Source of the DNA: Sulfurospirillum multivorans DSM 12446
GTDB taxonomy: Bacteria > Campylobacterota > Campylobacteria > Campylobacterales > Sulfurospirillaceae
Length of the DNA: 64,000 bases
Reading direction: 5' to 3'
Assembly: GCF_000568815.1 (NCBI RefSeq)
Contig: NZ_CP007201.1
Span: 1,807,654-1,871,653 of the forward strand
The notes under the pieces were generated by a model. The model ran no database searches and had not been told where the DNA came from. It saw only the letters and a list, made by a program, of their open reading frames with translations. Positions 36,961-44,867 of this stretch are shown piece by piece. The position numbers were made by a program, and so were the translations under genes. Each line of letters starts with the position of its first letter. The first letter of the stretch is position 1.

Positions 36961-38700
36961 TTACATCCCTACTTTTTCTAAATGCGCCAAAAATTCATCG
37001 GCATTTTTAAATCCCGCTAAACGAAGTTCACTTACCTCTTTGCCCTCTTTAAAAAACAAAATGGCAGGAGGTCCGTAAATCGTAAAGGCTTTTTGCAGTG
37101 CTTTATCGTCATCGCTATTTTTGGTCACATCCGCTTTTAAAAGCGTGAATTTTTCAAGCTTTGCTTTGACCCGAGCATCGCTAAAGGTAAACTGCTCAAA
37201 CTCAACACAGTTCACGCACCAGTCTGCATAAAAGTCCAACATCACAGGTTTTTCGGCATTTTTTAACGCAAGATTGAGCTCTTCAATCGTTTTTATCTTT
37301 GTAAACAGTGTCGAAGAAGTGGAGGCGCTAACACCCTCTTTTGCCGTAAACTTCTCAAAAGGCGCTAATGGATTGGTAGCACCGCTTAAAAAGCCAACCA
37401 AAAGTGCCACACCATACACAAGCGCCATAAACAAAATGCTTTTGAGCACTTTTTGCCACCCTTTGGTCTGCTCGCTAAAAGACTCCAACGCACCAAAATA
37501 GATCGAACTACTGATGATCAGCACTGCCCACAAAGACATACTCACAAAAGAAGGAATGATGCGTGAGAGCATCCAAATGGCAACGCCAAGAAGCATCACA
37601 CCAAAAAAAGCGGTAATATTTTGCATCCACATACCAGGACGAGGCATATAACGCCCCGCCGTTGTGCCAATGAGCAGAAGTGGAACGCCCATACCCAAAC
37701 TCATCACAAACAGTGCGCTTCCACCCAAAAGAGCATCGCCACTTTGTCCGATGTAAATGAGCGCACCTGCAAGCGGAGCTGCGACACAAGGTCCTACGAT
37801 CAATGCCGATAAAAAGCCCATCACCGCAATGCCAAAAACACCTTGGGCTTGCGCTTCGCCTGTTTTTTTATTGATTCTATTTTGAATGAAGCTTGGCATC
37901 TTAAGCTCATAAAACCCAAACATCGAAAGCGCTAAAAGCACAAAGATGGCACTAAAAACACCAATGATCCAAGGATTTTGCATCGAAGCTTGAAGGTTTG
38001 CACCAAAAAGTGCCGCTAGAACCCCTGCTATCGTATACGCCAACGACATCGCAAGCACATACACTAAGGAGAGCCAAAATCCTTTTTTGGCATTCATTGA
38101 GACGCTCGGTTGTGAGACGATGATGGAAGACAAAATGGGGATCATTGGAAAAACACATGGTGTTAAAGAGAGCAAAAGTCCAAATCCAAAGAAACTGAGC
38201 AGTACTAGCGCACTATTACCACTCATAAAACTTTGCGCAATCGTATCTTGTTCGGAAAGTGGCGTAGCGCTGCCCCCTTTGAGTTTAAACGTAAACTCTT
38301 TAGTCATGGGCTGATAGCAAATGCCCATCTCAGAACAGCCTTGATACGAAAAACGGAGCGTAAAACTACCTTTTTTGACCTCATTGTCGAGTAAACTTTG
38401 AGGCACAAAAAGCTCAAAAGATTTACGTTGCGTTAGGGTATCGTGAAAATACTCTGCTTTGGGGCGTTCGACCCATTGTGTCATATCAAGCGTTTTAGGT
38501 TGAGTCAGCTCTAAGCTAATTTTGTCATCGTAAAGATAAATTTTCTCACCCAACGTAACATTGATCATAACACCTTGGTTACTGTGGGTTGCGGTGACAT
38601 TAAAAGCCTCTTCCGGCGTTAAGAGTTTGGGCTTTTCAACAGCAAAAAGTGTGACCACGAGGAGAAAAAATAGAGAGAAAAAGCGTATCGTATGTTGCAC
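36961..38700 (-). CDS. dsbD: Thiol:disulfide interchange protein DsbD
   Basis: Carries electrons from cytosolic thioredoxin across the inner membrane to periplasmic thiol proteins. The 579 aa show a signal peptide, an N-terminal periplasmic domain with the Cys pair CSEMGIC (about residue 121), eight membrane helices including TPCVFPMIP and GPCVAAPLAG with the two membrane Cys, and a C-terminal thioredoxin domain with DWCVNC (about residue 494). All three redox pairs are present. It likely supplies reducing power for cytochrome c maturation and DsbC-type isomerases. Divergent from ppk2. Confidence 0.95.
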   Translation of the reverse strand: MQHTIRFFSLFFLLVVTLFAVEKPKLLTPEEAFNVTATHSNQGVMINVTLGEKIYLYDDKISLELTQPKTLDMTQWVERPKAEYFHDTLTQRKSFELFVPQSLLDNEVKKGSFTLRFSYQGCSEMGICYQPMTKEFTFKLKGGSATPLSEQDTIAQSFMSGNSALVLLSFFGFGLLLSLTPCVFPMIPILSSIIVSQPSVSMNAKKGFWLSLVYVLAMSLAYTIAGVLAALFGANLQASMQNPWIIGVFSAIFVLLALSMFGFYELKMPSFIQNRINKKTGEAQAQGVFGIAVMGFLSALIVGPCVAAPLAGALIYIGQSGDALLGGSALFVMSLGMGVPLLLIGTTAGRYMPRPGMWMQNITAFFGVMLLGVAIWMLSRIIPSFVSMSLWAVLIISSSIYFGALESFSEQTKGWQKVLKSILFMALVYGVALLVGFLSGATNPLAPFEKFTAKEGVSASTSSTLFTKIKTIEELNLALKNAEKPVMLDFYADWCVNCVEFEQFTFSDARVKAKLEKFTLLKADVTKNSDDDKALQKAFTIYGPPAILFFKEGKEVSELRLAGFKNADEFLAHLEKVGM

Positions 38701-38787
38701 AAAATCACCTTTGGTAAAATTTTTCTTTATTGTAGCGAAGAAGACTAAATGTTTTTTAAATTACAACGATTTTTGGAGTATTATACT

Positions 38788-38799
38788 TTTACATGTAAA
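38788..38799. repeat. TTTACATGTAAA next to the ppk2 -10 box
   Basis: A perfect intergenic copy of the repeated palindrome begins immediately after a TATACT -10-like box (38782-38787), so it would span the expected transcription start of ppk2. The AGGAG site for the GTG start lies three bases further on. Confidence 0.7.
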
Positions 38800-38812
38800 A
38801 CAGGAGCGGGCA

Positions 38813-39694
38813 GTGGGCAAAAAGAAAAAAGAGAAGATTGTCTTACAAAATGAGGAGCTTGTGGTTTCAAAAGAGAAAAACGACAAAGTACAAATTTGGG
38901 TTAAAAAAAGTGAACTAAAGTATGAAAAAGAGCTTAAGAATCTTCAAATTGAGCTGCTAAAATTTCAAAACCATGTGAAAGATAAAGGGCTAAAGGTGCT
39001 CATTCTTATCGAAGGGCGTGACGCTGCGGGTAAAGGTGGAACCATCAAACGTATTACAGAGCATCTCAATCCAAGGGGTGCGCGCATTGTAGCCCTTTCC
39101 AAACCCTCTGACACCGAACGCTCTCAGTGGTATTTTCAACGCTATACGGCACATTTACCTTCCGCTGGAGAGATCGTTCTTTTTGATCGTTCATGGTATA
39201 ACCGAGCGGGTGTTGAGCCTGTGATGGGCTTTTGCAGTCAAGAAGAACATAAAGAATTTCTACGAGAAGTGCCTAAATTTGAAACCATGTTGGTCAATTC
39301 TGACATTATACTTTTTAAATTTTACTTTTCTGTGGGCAAAGAGGAACAAGCCAAACGATTTCATGAGCGTAAAACTGACCCACTCAAACAGTTCAAACTC
39401 TCTCCCGTGGATGAAAAATCACAAGAGTTGTGGGACCAATACACTGTAGCAAAATACTCGATGCTCTTAGCCTCCAATAACCCTCGCGCTCCATGGACTA
39501 TCGTCCTCTCAGACGATAAAAAAAGAGCACGCCTCAATACAATTAAATACATCTTAAAAAATGTTGAGTACCCTGAGAAAATCAAGAAAAAACACCTTCA
39601 GATGGATGAGGACATTATTCGTACCGCAAAACAGGAGATTGAAATTATGGAGAAGAGCTTACCGAGTGAAAATCTTTCACACCTAAACGGATAA
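38813..39694 (+). CDS. Polyphosphate kinase 2 (class I)
   Basis: Transfers phosphate between polyphosphate and nucleoside diphosphates. The 293 aa include a Walker A segment EGRDAAGKGGTIKR (about residues 67-80), a lid region TERSQWYFQRYTAHLP, FDRSWYNRAGVEPVMGFC (Walker B-like Asp) and PRAPWTIVLSDDKKRARLN. A single PPK2 domain of this length with these motifs is the class I type, acting mainly on ADP/GDP. The start is GTG 38813, preceded by AGGAG; a longer frame inside dsbD is rejected. A Lys-rich N-terminus (GKKKKEK) is present. Confidence 0.92.
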   Translation: MGKKKKEKIVLQNEELVVSKEKNDKVQIWVKKSELKYEKELKNLQIELLKFQNHVKDKGLKVLILIEGRDAAGKGGTIKRITEHLNPRGARIVALSKPSDTERSQWYFQRYTAHLPSAGEIVLFDRSWYNRAGVEPVMGFCSQEEHKEFLREVPKFETMLVNSDIILFKFYFSVGKEEQAKRFHERKTDPLKQFKLSPVDEKSQELWDQYTVAKYSMLLASNNPRAPWTIVLSDDKKRARLNTIKYILKNVEYPEKIKKKHLQMDEDIIRTAKQEIEIMEKSLPSENLSHLNG

Positions 39695-39712
39695 ACGTTA
39701 CATGTAAGAAGG

Positions 39713-39748
39713 TGACCTAGCCCAAGCGGCTAGGTCATTAAGCGTTTT
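39713..39748. terminator. Terminator between ppk2 and dnaK
   Basis: A perfect 10-bp stem TGACCTAGCC (39713-39722) and GGCTAGGTCA (39728-39737) with a 5-nt loop, then TTAAGCGTTTTTT for ppk2. On the opposite side the tail for dnaK is CCTTCTTACATGTAACG, which holds a TTACATGTAA word (39698-39707). Confidence 0.85.
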
Positions 39749-41635
39749 TTACTCTACTTCAGCATCGATGACATCGTCATCTTTTTTAGCTTTTGGTTTT
39801 TCACCACCAGCAGCACCCGCTTCACCTTGATCTTTTTTGTACATTGCTTCCGCGAGTTTATGACTTGCTTCACTCAAAGATTTGACTTTCGCATCAATCT
39901 CTTCTTTGCTTGCACTCTCATTGGTAAGCACTTCTTTAAGCGCTTTAAGCTCTGCTTCGATTTTTGCTTTTTCTTCAGCGCTAATCGCATCACCCATTTC
40001 ACCTAACGATTTTTCTGTTTGGTGAGCAAGCGCATCGGCTTGATTTCTAGCATCTACAGCATCTTTTCGTTTTTTGTCTTCTTCTTTGTGAAGCTCAGCA
40101 TCTTTCACCATTTTCTCGATTTCAGCATCATCTAGTCCTGAACTACCAGAGATTTTGATCTCTTGAACTTTACCTGTTGCTTTGTCTTTAGCCGAAACCG
40201 TCAAGATACCATTTGCATCGATGTCAAATGCAACTTCAATTTGTGGAACACCACGAGGTGCTGGTGGAATACTCTCAAGATTGAACTGTCCTAGTGATTT
40301 ATTATCTCTAGCAAACTCACGCTCACCTTGAAGGGCATGAATCGTAACGGCAGGTTGGTTATCTTCCGCAGTTGAGAAAACTTGAGATTTTTTAACAGGG
40401 ATCGTTGTGCCTTTCTCAATAAGCTTAGTCATAACGCCACCCAAAGTCTCGATACCAAGGCTTAGAGGCGTAACGTCTAGAAGAAGAATGTCTTTTACGT
40501 CACCCTTGATAACCGCGCCTTGAATCGCAGCACCAATCGCTACAACTTCATCAGGGTTCACAGATTTGTTAAGCTCTTTCTCGAAAAACTCTTTTACTTT
40601 TTGTTGAACTAAAGGAACACGCGTTGATCCACCAACCATTACGATCTCTTTGATTTCGCCTTTTTTAAGGTCAGAATCATTCACAACTTCTTTGATTTTT
40701 TTAATCGTAAGAGCGACTAAATCTTCGATCATTGACTCAAATTTTGCACGTGTGAGTTTTTTAACCAAGTGTTTTGGACCCGTTGCATCCGCAGTGATAA
40801 ACGGTAAGTTTACCTCTGTCTCATTCGAAGAAGAGAGCTCTTTTTTCGCATTTTCAGCCGCTTCTTTAAGTCTTTGAAGTGCCATAACATCTGATTTAAG
40901 ATCGATGCCATTGTCATTTTTAAACTCTGCAACCAACCAGTCGATCAGTCTGTTATCGAAATCATCACCACCTAAGAAAGCGTCGCCACCGGTTGCTAAA
41001 ACTTCAACAACATTATCACCTGTCTCAAGAACGGTAACGTCAAATGTTCCACCACCCAAGTCGTAAACAACGATTTTTTCAGCCTCTTTTTTATCTAGAC
41101 CATAAGACAAAGCCGCGGCTGTTGGCTCGTTGATAATACGAAGAACGTTTAAGCCCGCGATCGTACCAGCTTCTTTGGTCGCTTTTCTTTGGCTATCGTT
41201 AAAGTATGCAGGCACGGTAATAACTGCATCTGTTACCTCTTCACCAAGATACGCTTCCGCATCTTCTTTAAGTTTCATCAACACTTTTGCGCTGATCTCT
41301 TGTGGCGTATAGACTTTACCATCAATTTCAATCGCGCAGGCACCATTTCTATCAACAACCGCATACGGAAGACGTTTTTTAGCTTCGTTTGCTTTGTCTT
41401 CGTTGCTCATAAGACCCATAATTCTTTTAATAGAATAGATGGTTCTTTTTGGGTTGGTAACCGCTTGACGTTTCGCCGTATCACCGACTAAAACCTCTTC
41501 TTTATCGGTAAATGCAACGACAGAAGGTGTTGTATTTTTACCCTCTTTATTTGGTATAACTTTGCTCTCACCGCGCTCGTATACAGAGACACATGAATTT
41601 GTCGTTCCTAGATCAATTCCTATAACTTTTCCCAT
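39749..41635 (-). CDS. dnaK: Chaperone DnaK (Hsp70)
   Basis: ATP-driven protein-folding chaperone, 628 aa. The ATPase domain shows [15 protein letters not shown] at the N-terminus, [31 protein letters not shown] (about 195-206) and [11 protein letters not shown]; the substrate-binding domain has [14 protein letters not shown] and a helical lid; the C-terminus ends [10 protein letters not shown], the co-chaperone-binding type of tail. Last gene of hrcA-grpE-dnaK, preceded by AAAGGA. dnaJ is not adjacent; a DnaJ-like CbpA is encoded at 62330-63217. Confidence 0.98.
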   Translation of the reverse strand: MGKVIGIDLGTTNSCVSVYERGESKVIPNKEGKNTTPSVVAFTDKEEVLVGDTAKRQAVTNPKRTIYSIKRIMGLMSNEDKANEAKKRLPYAVVDRNGACAIEIDGKVYTPQEISAKVLMKLKEDAEAYLGEEVTDAVITVPAYFNDSQRKATKEAGTIAGLNVLRIINEPTAAALSYGLDKKEAEKIVVYDLGGGTFDVTVLETGDNVVEVLATGGDAFLGGDDFDNRLIDWLVAEFKNDNGIDLKSDVMALQRLKEAAENAKKELSSSNETEVNLPFITADATGPKHLVKKLTRAKFESMIEDLVALTIKKIKEVVNDSDLKKGEIKEIVMVGGSTRVPLVQQKVKEFFEKELNKSVNPDEVVAIGAAIQGAVIKGDVKDILLLDVTPLSLGIETLGGVMTKLIEKGTTIPVKKSQVFSTAEDNQPAVTIHALQGEREFARDNKSLGQFNLESIPPAPRGVPQIEVAFDIDANGILTVSAKDKATGKVQEIKISGSSGLDDAEIEKMVKDAELHKEEDKKRKDAVDARNQADALAHQTEKSLGEMGDAISAEEKAKIEAELKALKEVLTNESASKEEIDAKVKSLSEASHKLAEAMYKKDQGEAGAAGGEKPKAKKDDDVIDAEVE

Positions 41636-41656
41636 TTTTTATCCTTTTACTTTAAT

Positions 41657-42223
41657 TTATTTTACGATACTGACCATTGCTGGTCTTAAAATGCGCTCTT
41701 TGATTTTGTAGCCCTTTTGAAAAACCTGCAAAATCTCACCACTATTTTTCTCTTCACTCTCTAATTGCATAATGGCTTCATGGAAGTTTGGATCAAATGT
41801 TCCATCAATTGCAACTAATTCAACACCATGTTTTTCAAAAGCTTTTCTAAACTGCTCAATAGTTAACCCTAAACCCTCTTTGACCTTACCAAGAAGCTCA
41901 CCACTTTCAATCTCCGTGTTACTTCCTGCAAGAATTGCCATCTCCAAAGAGTCAATGACAGGTAAAAGATCGCGTGCAAAGACTTCGTGCGCATAAGAAA
42001 TCGCTTGCATTTTCTCTTTTTCCAAACGTCGTTTCATATTGTCAAAATCAGCGTTGGCTCGTAAATACCGATCTTCAAGTTCCGCCACTTTGGATTGGAG
42101 CTCTTCAAGTTCACTTTTTTGCTCGCACTCACACACGAGCTCTTCATCATTTTCAGAACACTCAGGAACTATCTCTGCAGAAACATCAGAGACACTCTGT
42201 TCCTCTTTTAGTTTTTCATCCAC
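41657..42223 (-). CDS. grpE: GrpE nucleotide exchange factor
   Basis: Releases ADP from DnaK. The 188 aa begin with an acidic disordered stretch, then a long coiled coil (KSELEELQSKVAELEDRYLRANADFDNMKRR split across about 38-70), a helical bundle and the C-terminal beta-wing with GTFDPNFHEAI and ILRPAMVSI. The start is GTG at 42223, six bases after AGGAG. It lies 3 bases after hrcA and 21 before dnaK. Confidence 0.96.
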   Translation of the reverse strand: MDEKLKEEQSVSDVSAEIVPECSENDEELVCECEQKSELEELQSKVAELEDRYLRANADFDNMKRRLEKEKMQAISYAHEVFARDLLPVIDSLEMAILAGSNTEIESGELLGKVKEGLGLTIEQFRKAFEKHGVELVAIDGTFDPNFHEAIMQLESEEKNSGEILQVFQKGYKIKERILRPAMVSIVK

Positions 42224-42226
42224 ATT

Positions 42227-43030
42227 TTACTCCTTAACTTGATTAAAAAAGTCTTCAAAATCACTCTCGATGCGACCAAAACAGAAAAGATCTACCGTTG
42301 TGTCTTCATCTTTAAGCTGAGCTTTTTGTTTGATTGCCATGCATCCTTGCGGAACAAAACCATCAAAGTAGAGTCCATCTAACATAGATTCTACAAAATG
42401 AAGCGTTTGAAACCGTTGGATAAACGCCTCATTTTGGAGCTCGTGTGCAATGGAATACATCTCTTTCTCGCCTTCTCTTAAAATCGGTGCTTGCGAGAAA
42501 ATGGCGGAGAGTTTTTCGTGCAACTCATACAACCCAACTTGCGCTGAAATGTCTTTGAGTTCACGCATTTGGCACCCAACAAGGCGTTGTAAAAATTGCT
42601 CCACTTTGGCATTAAATTTTAAAACGACCTCGTGCTCATCAAACACTAAAATCAAAAAGCGATTTTGCACCGTTACCAACTCTTTAAAAGGGGTATTGGC
42701 TGTTTTTTCAACAATGCAAAAAAGGTTGTGTTCATGGGTCGAGCGTTTGATTTTATCGATATTTTTGATCGCTAAAGGCTGTGTGAGGTCGAGTTTTTCT
42801 TGCCAATAGCCCATCAACGCTTGGTGCGTTGGAACCCGTCCACCGCTTACATGCAACTGCTCAAGTGAGCCTACATCCGAGAGCTTTTTAAAGTAAATGC
42901 GTATGGTCGATGGCGATATACCAAGGGTCATCTTCATCTGTAATTCGGAGGAGCCGATAGGCATTCGTGATTTCAGATAAGTTTGGATGATGGCATCTAA
43001 AATCAACTCTTGCTTCGAAGGTTTTTTCAT
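42227..43030 (-). CDS. hrcA: Heat-inducible repressor HrcA
   Basis: Represses heat-shock operons by binding CIRCE. The N-terminal winged helix is seen in QELILDAIIQTYLKSRMPIGSSEL and LGISPSTIRIYFKKLSDVG (split at residues about 5-55), followed by VSGGRVPTHQALMGYW. The 267-aa length is on the short side, as is usual for Campylobacterota HrcA. I chose ATG 43030 over an upstream GTG at 43039 because the upstream bases belong to a CIRCE-like half-site. First gene of the hrcA-grpE-dnaK operon. Confidence 0.92.
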   Translation of the reverse strand: MKKPSKQELILDAIIQTYLKSRMPIGSSELQMKMTLGISPSTIRIYFKKLSDVGSLEQLHVSGGRVPTHQALMGYWQEKLDLTQPLAIKNIDKIKRSTHEHNLFCIVEKTANTPFKELVTVQNRFLILVFDEHEVVLKFNAKVEQFLQRLVGCQMRELKDISAQVGLYELHEKLSAIFSQAPILREGEKEMYSIAHELQNEAFIQRFQTLHFVESMLDGLYFDGFVPQGCMAIKQKAQLKDEDTTVDLFCFGRIESDFEDFFNQVKE

Positions 43031-43032
43031 TT

Positions 43033-43059
43033 TTAGCACTCTTCATGTTTAATTGCTTG
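43033..43059 (-). promoter_or_regulatory. Degenerate CIRCE-like element at the hrcA start
   Basis: On the plus strand TTAGCACTC (43033-43041), a perfect CIRCE left arm, is followed by 9 bases and then AATTGCTTG, which matches 5 of 9 positions of the consensus right arm GAGTGCTAA. It lies between the -10 box and the hrcA ATG, the right place for HrcA autoregulation. Only one arm is convincing. Confidence 0.55.
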
Positions 43060-43063
43060 GAAA

Positions 43064-43094
43064 ATTATACAACATTGAGTGTAATGTTGTCAAG
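43064..43094 (-). promoter_or_regulatory. hrcA-grpE-dnaK promoter with overlapping HAIR-like site
   Basis: Minus-strand TTGACA (43088-43093) and TATAAT (43064-43069) with an 18-base spacer form a consensus promoter. Overlapping the -35 box and spacer is CTTGACA-N7-ACTCAAT (43074-43094), which matches 11 of 14 positions of the HspR operator HAIR (CTTGAGT-N7-ACTCAAG) with the exact spacing. A second palindrome ACAACATT/AATGTTGT (43069-43090) overlaps it. This would place dnaK under HspR, encoded at 61937-62311, as well as HrcA. Confidence 0.7.
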
Positions 43095-43132
43095 TAATGG
43101 GCAAAAAGAGAATACGTGCAAGTTTACATGTA

Positions 43133-43144
43133 AAGAAAAAGGTG
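43133..43144. repeat. Intergenic TTTACATGTAAA
   Basis: A perfect copy of the repeated palindrome lies about 40 bases upstream of the dnaK-operon promoter and 55 bases beyond the stop of the small gene at 43199. Apart from this the 43095-43198 gap holds nothing recognisable. Confidence 0.8.
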
Positions 43145-43198
43145 ATATAACAGGGCATAGGAGTAGTGCTTTAGAAGAAGGAAAAGAGGAAAGAACGA

Positions 43199-43369
43199 TT
43201 AGCGAATAGGATGTTTGAGTCGTTTTCTATTGCGCATAATAAGGAGTTTTAAAAAGTGTTTGATCTCACCTTTACTCTCTTTGAGCTTGGAAAAGAAGGT
43301 CTCTTTTTCCGTAATGGCAGTAAAGATGTCATTTAAAGCTTGTCTTTCATTTTGGGACAACGTACTCAT
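43199..43369 (-). CDS. 56-aa basic protein coupled to the HTH gene
   Basis: A short open frame starting ATG at 43369 and ending TAA at 43199, 56 codons: MSTLSQNERQALNDIF, then TEKETFFSKLKESKGE, ending in MRNRKRLKHPIR. It is helical and strongly basic at the C-terminus. The ATG overlaps the stop of the upstream HTH gene as ATGA, the main reason to believe it is real. No family is recognised. A partner protein or modulator of the HTH regulator is possible. Confidence 0.6.
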   Translation of the reverse strand: MSTLSQNERQALNDIFTAITEKETFFSKLKESKGEIKHFLKLLIMRNRKRLKHPIR

Positions 43370-43614
43370 TTTTCATCCTTTAGTTCATGTGATATGCGTT
43401 GAATCAGACGAAGAGCATCGCCTTCATCTAACTCTCCAAGCATTTTAAAAATAGCGGATGCGGCTTGTGGCTGAGAATTACCAAGTTTCCAGTCTTGATA
43501 CGTTCGCATCGATACACCCAATTTATCTGCCATCTCACGCTGAGAAATCTTCTTGCCTAAAAATTTAGACTCAACAGCATTATGAAGGAGATTAAAAATA
43601 TCGTTTGTTTTCAT
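43366..43614 (-). CDS. Small HTH (Cro/C1-type) DNA-binding protein
   Basis: An 82-aa protein. ISQREMADKLGVSMRTYQDW (about residues 23-42) is a clear helix-turn-helix of the XRE type, followed by KLGNSQPQAASAIF and a short C-terminal helix. It has the size of phage or toxin-antitoxin regulators, and a 56-aa gene overlaps its end. Upstream is an AT-rich region with two strong palindromes that could be its operators. It sits between hrcA and rpsO. No recognisable Shine-Dalgarno site precedes the ATG. Confidence 0.75.
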   Translation of the reverse strand: MKTNDIFNLLHNAVESKFLGKKISQREMADKLGVSMRTYQDWKLGNSQPQAASAIFKMLGELDEGDALRLIQRISHELKDEK

Positions 43615-43885
43615 GTATAGGATTCTAGCTAAGGCTGGTTTAATTATACATAAATACGATGTTTTTATAAGTTATTATATCTAAAAAATAACGTTTTACT
43701 ACGTTTTTAACACATTATTTTGTTAAAAACTACTTTTATTTAAGTATTTTACTCATTTAGTGTTTATATTTATACGGTTTTTCGTATAAATATAAAAAAC
43801 AGAAAAGAATGACTGTGAAAGTAATGTATGAAAAAGGAGAAGCTAAAGATATTTATATGTAAAAGAAAAAAGGGGATGAAAGGAA
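43615..43885. other. AT-rich region with two strong inverted repeats
   Basis: No gene is visible. The first repeat is GTTTTTAAC (43703-43711) with GTTAAAAAC (43722-43730). The second is a perfect 14-bp stem TTTATATTTATACG (43763-43776) with CGTATAAATATAAA (43783-43796) and a 6-nt loop. Neither has a T-run, so they look more like operators or structured leader elements of the HTH gene than terminators. Base composition is much more AT-rich than the surrounding genes. Confidence 0.55.
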
Positions 43886-43921
43886 GAGAAAAAGAGGTGT
43901 AGGACGGAATTTCCATCCTAC
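43886..43921 (-). terminator. Terminator of rpsO
   Basis: Stem GTAGGACGGAA (43899-43909) and TTCCATCCTAC (43911-43921) with one mismatch, followed on the minus strand by ACCTCTTTTTC. The base of the stem runs into CTACATGTAAAG, a nine-of-ten copy of the repeated palindrome, so the word sits at the foot of the terminator. Confidence 0.75.
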
Positions 43922-43935
43922 ATGTAAAGCACTGA

Positions 43936-44214
43936 CTATTTTTTATTATCTCTAATAGAAAGCTCTTTGATGATTTTGCTGTAAGTCACAAAATCTGTAC
44001 GTTTAAGATATTTCATCAATCGTTTACGTTGACCAACGAGTTTAAGAAGTCCTAATCTTGAAGAGTGATCTTTTTTATTACTCTGAAGATGTCCTGTTAA
44101 ATCAACAATTCTTTTAGAAAGAAGCGCGATTTGTACCTCTGGAGAACCTGTGTCTCCCTCTTTTCTGCCAAACTGACTAACAATTACTTGTTTTTCCGCC
44201 GAACCTAAAGCCAT
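43936..44214 (-). CDS. rpsO: 30S ribosomal protein S15
   Basis: Primary 16S rRNA-binding protein of the small subunit. The 92 aa include QFGRKEGDTGSPEVQIALL, the helix pair LTGHLQSNKKDHSSRLGLL and KLVGQRKRLMKYLKR. The start at 44214 is chosen because GGAGG lies just upstream and it gives the usual length; a 14-residue longer frame is rejected. Its position next to an Rrf2 gene and flhA matches C. jejuni. Confidence 0.97.
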   Translation of the reverse strand: MALGSAEKQVIVSQFGRKEGDTGSPEVQIALLSKRIVDLTGHLQSNKKDHSSRLGLLKLVGQRKRLMKYLKRTDFVTYSKIIKELSIRDNKK

Positions 44215-44454
44215 AATGACCTCCTGATTGGTATTTGATTTTTTGCTTTTATACAAAAGCTTGGAATTGTAGCTAAAAAAAGTAAAATTGTCTATCTCTA
44301 CGTTCAGCCGTATCGTTTATCTTTGCAAAGAGCCTCTTAGCGCAACTTCAAGTCTCTCCAGCCTTTAGGAATTATCTTCGTAATTAAAGCTAAATATAAC
44401 GTTTATTTAGTACAATATTTCTCTTATTTAACCTAGAATATTTGAGGAAAACTC
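44215..44454. other. Divergent intergenic region rpsO / Rrf2 gene
   Basis: About 240 bases without a gene. TACAAT at about 44411-44416 is a -10-like box for the Rrf2 gene on the plus strand. The middle part contains CTTAGCG and CTTCAAG, faintly like pieces of the blocks at 49177 and 60212, but too weak to call a repeat. Confidence 0.45.
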
Positions 44455-44858
44455 ATGCTATTAACCAAAGCCAGTGAATATGCATTGCTATCATTAATTC
44501 TTATTTCTCAAAAAATACCCCACAAGATGTCGATACACTCTCCAGCCAACTCGGTATTTCGAAAAGCTTTTTAGCCAAAATCCTTCAAGCGTTAGCCAAA
44601 GAGAACATTTTAAGCTCTTTTAAGGGGGCTCATGGCGGTTTTCTACTATCAAAAAAACCCGAAGAACTTACGTTGAAAATGATCGTAGAGTGTGCTGAGA
44701 AAAAGCAAACGATGGTTTTTGAATGCTCACCTTCGACCCAAAAATGCCCCAGTGGCAAGGGAACATATTGTCGTGTTTGGCCTATTCTCAATAAGCTTCA
44801 AACAAAAATTGATCTATTTTTAGATACTATGACACTTAAAGATATTATTGAAATTTAA
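44455..44858 (+). pseudogene. Rrf2-family regulator with a one-base frameshift
   Basis: ATG 44455 starts an Rrf2 winged-helix protein (LLTKASEYALLSLILISQK), then the frame breaks at a run of six A (about 44510-44515). One extra A would restore TPQDVDTLSSQLGISKSFLAK, the recognition helix, GAHGGFLL and a C-terminal cysteine set CSPSTQKC...YC typical of iron-sulfur Rrf2 proteins, through to the TAA at 44858 (405 bases, 134 aa). As given, the protein would be truncated after the first helix. It ends 9 bases before flhA. Sequencing error, phase variation by A-tract slippage and true decay are all possible. Confidence 0.85.
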
Positions 44859-44867
44859 GGGTGTTGA

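Noticed and set aside
38561..38812. Longer ppk2 start overlapping dsbD
   Set aside because: The upstream part is antisense to dsbD coding sequence; GTG 38813 has AGGAG and gives the usual length.
43703..43796. CRISPR array in the AT-rich region before the HTH gene
   Set aside because: The repeats are two different inverted repeats, not regularly spaced direct repeats, and no cas genes are present.
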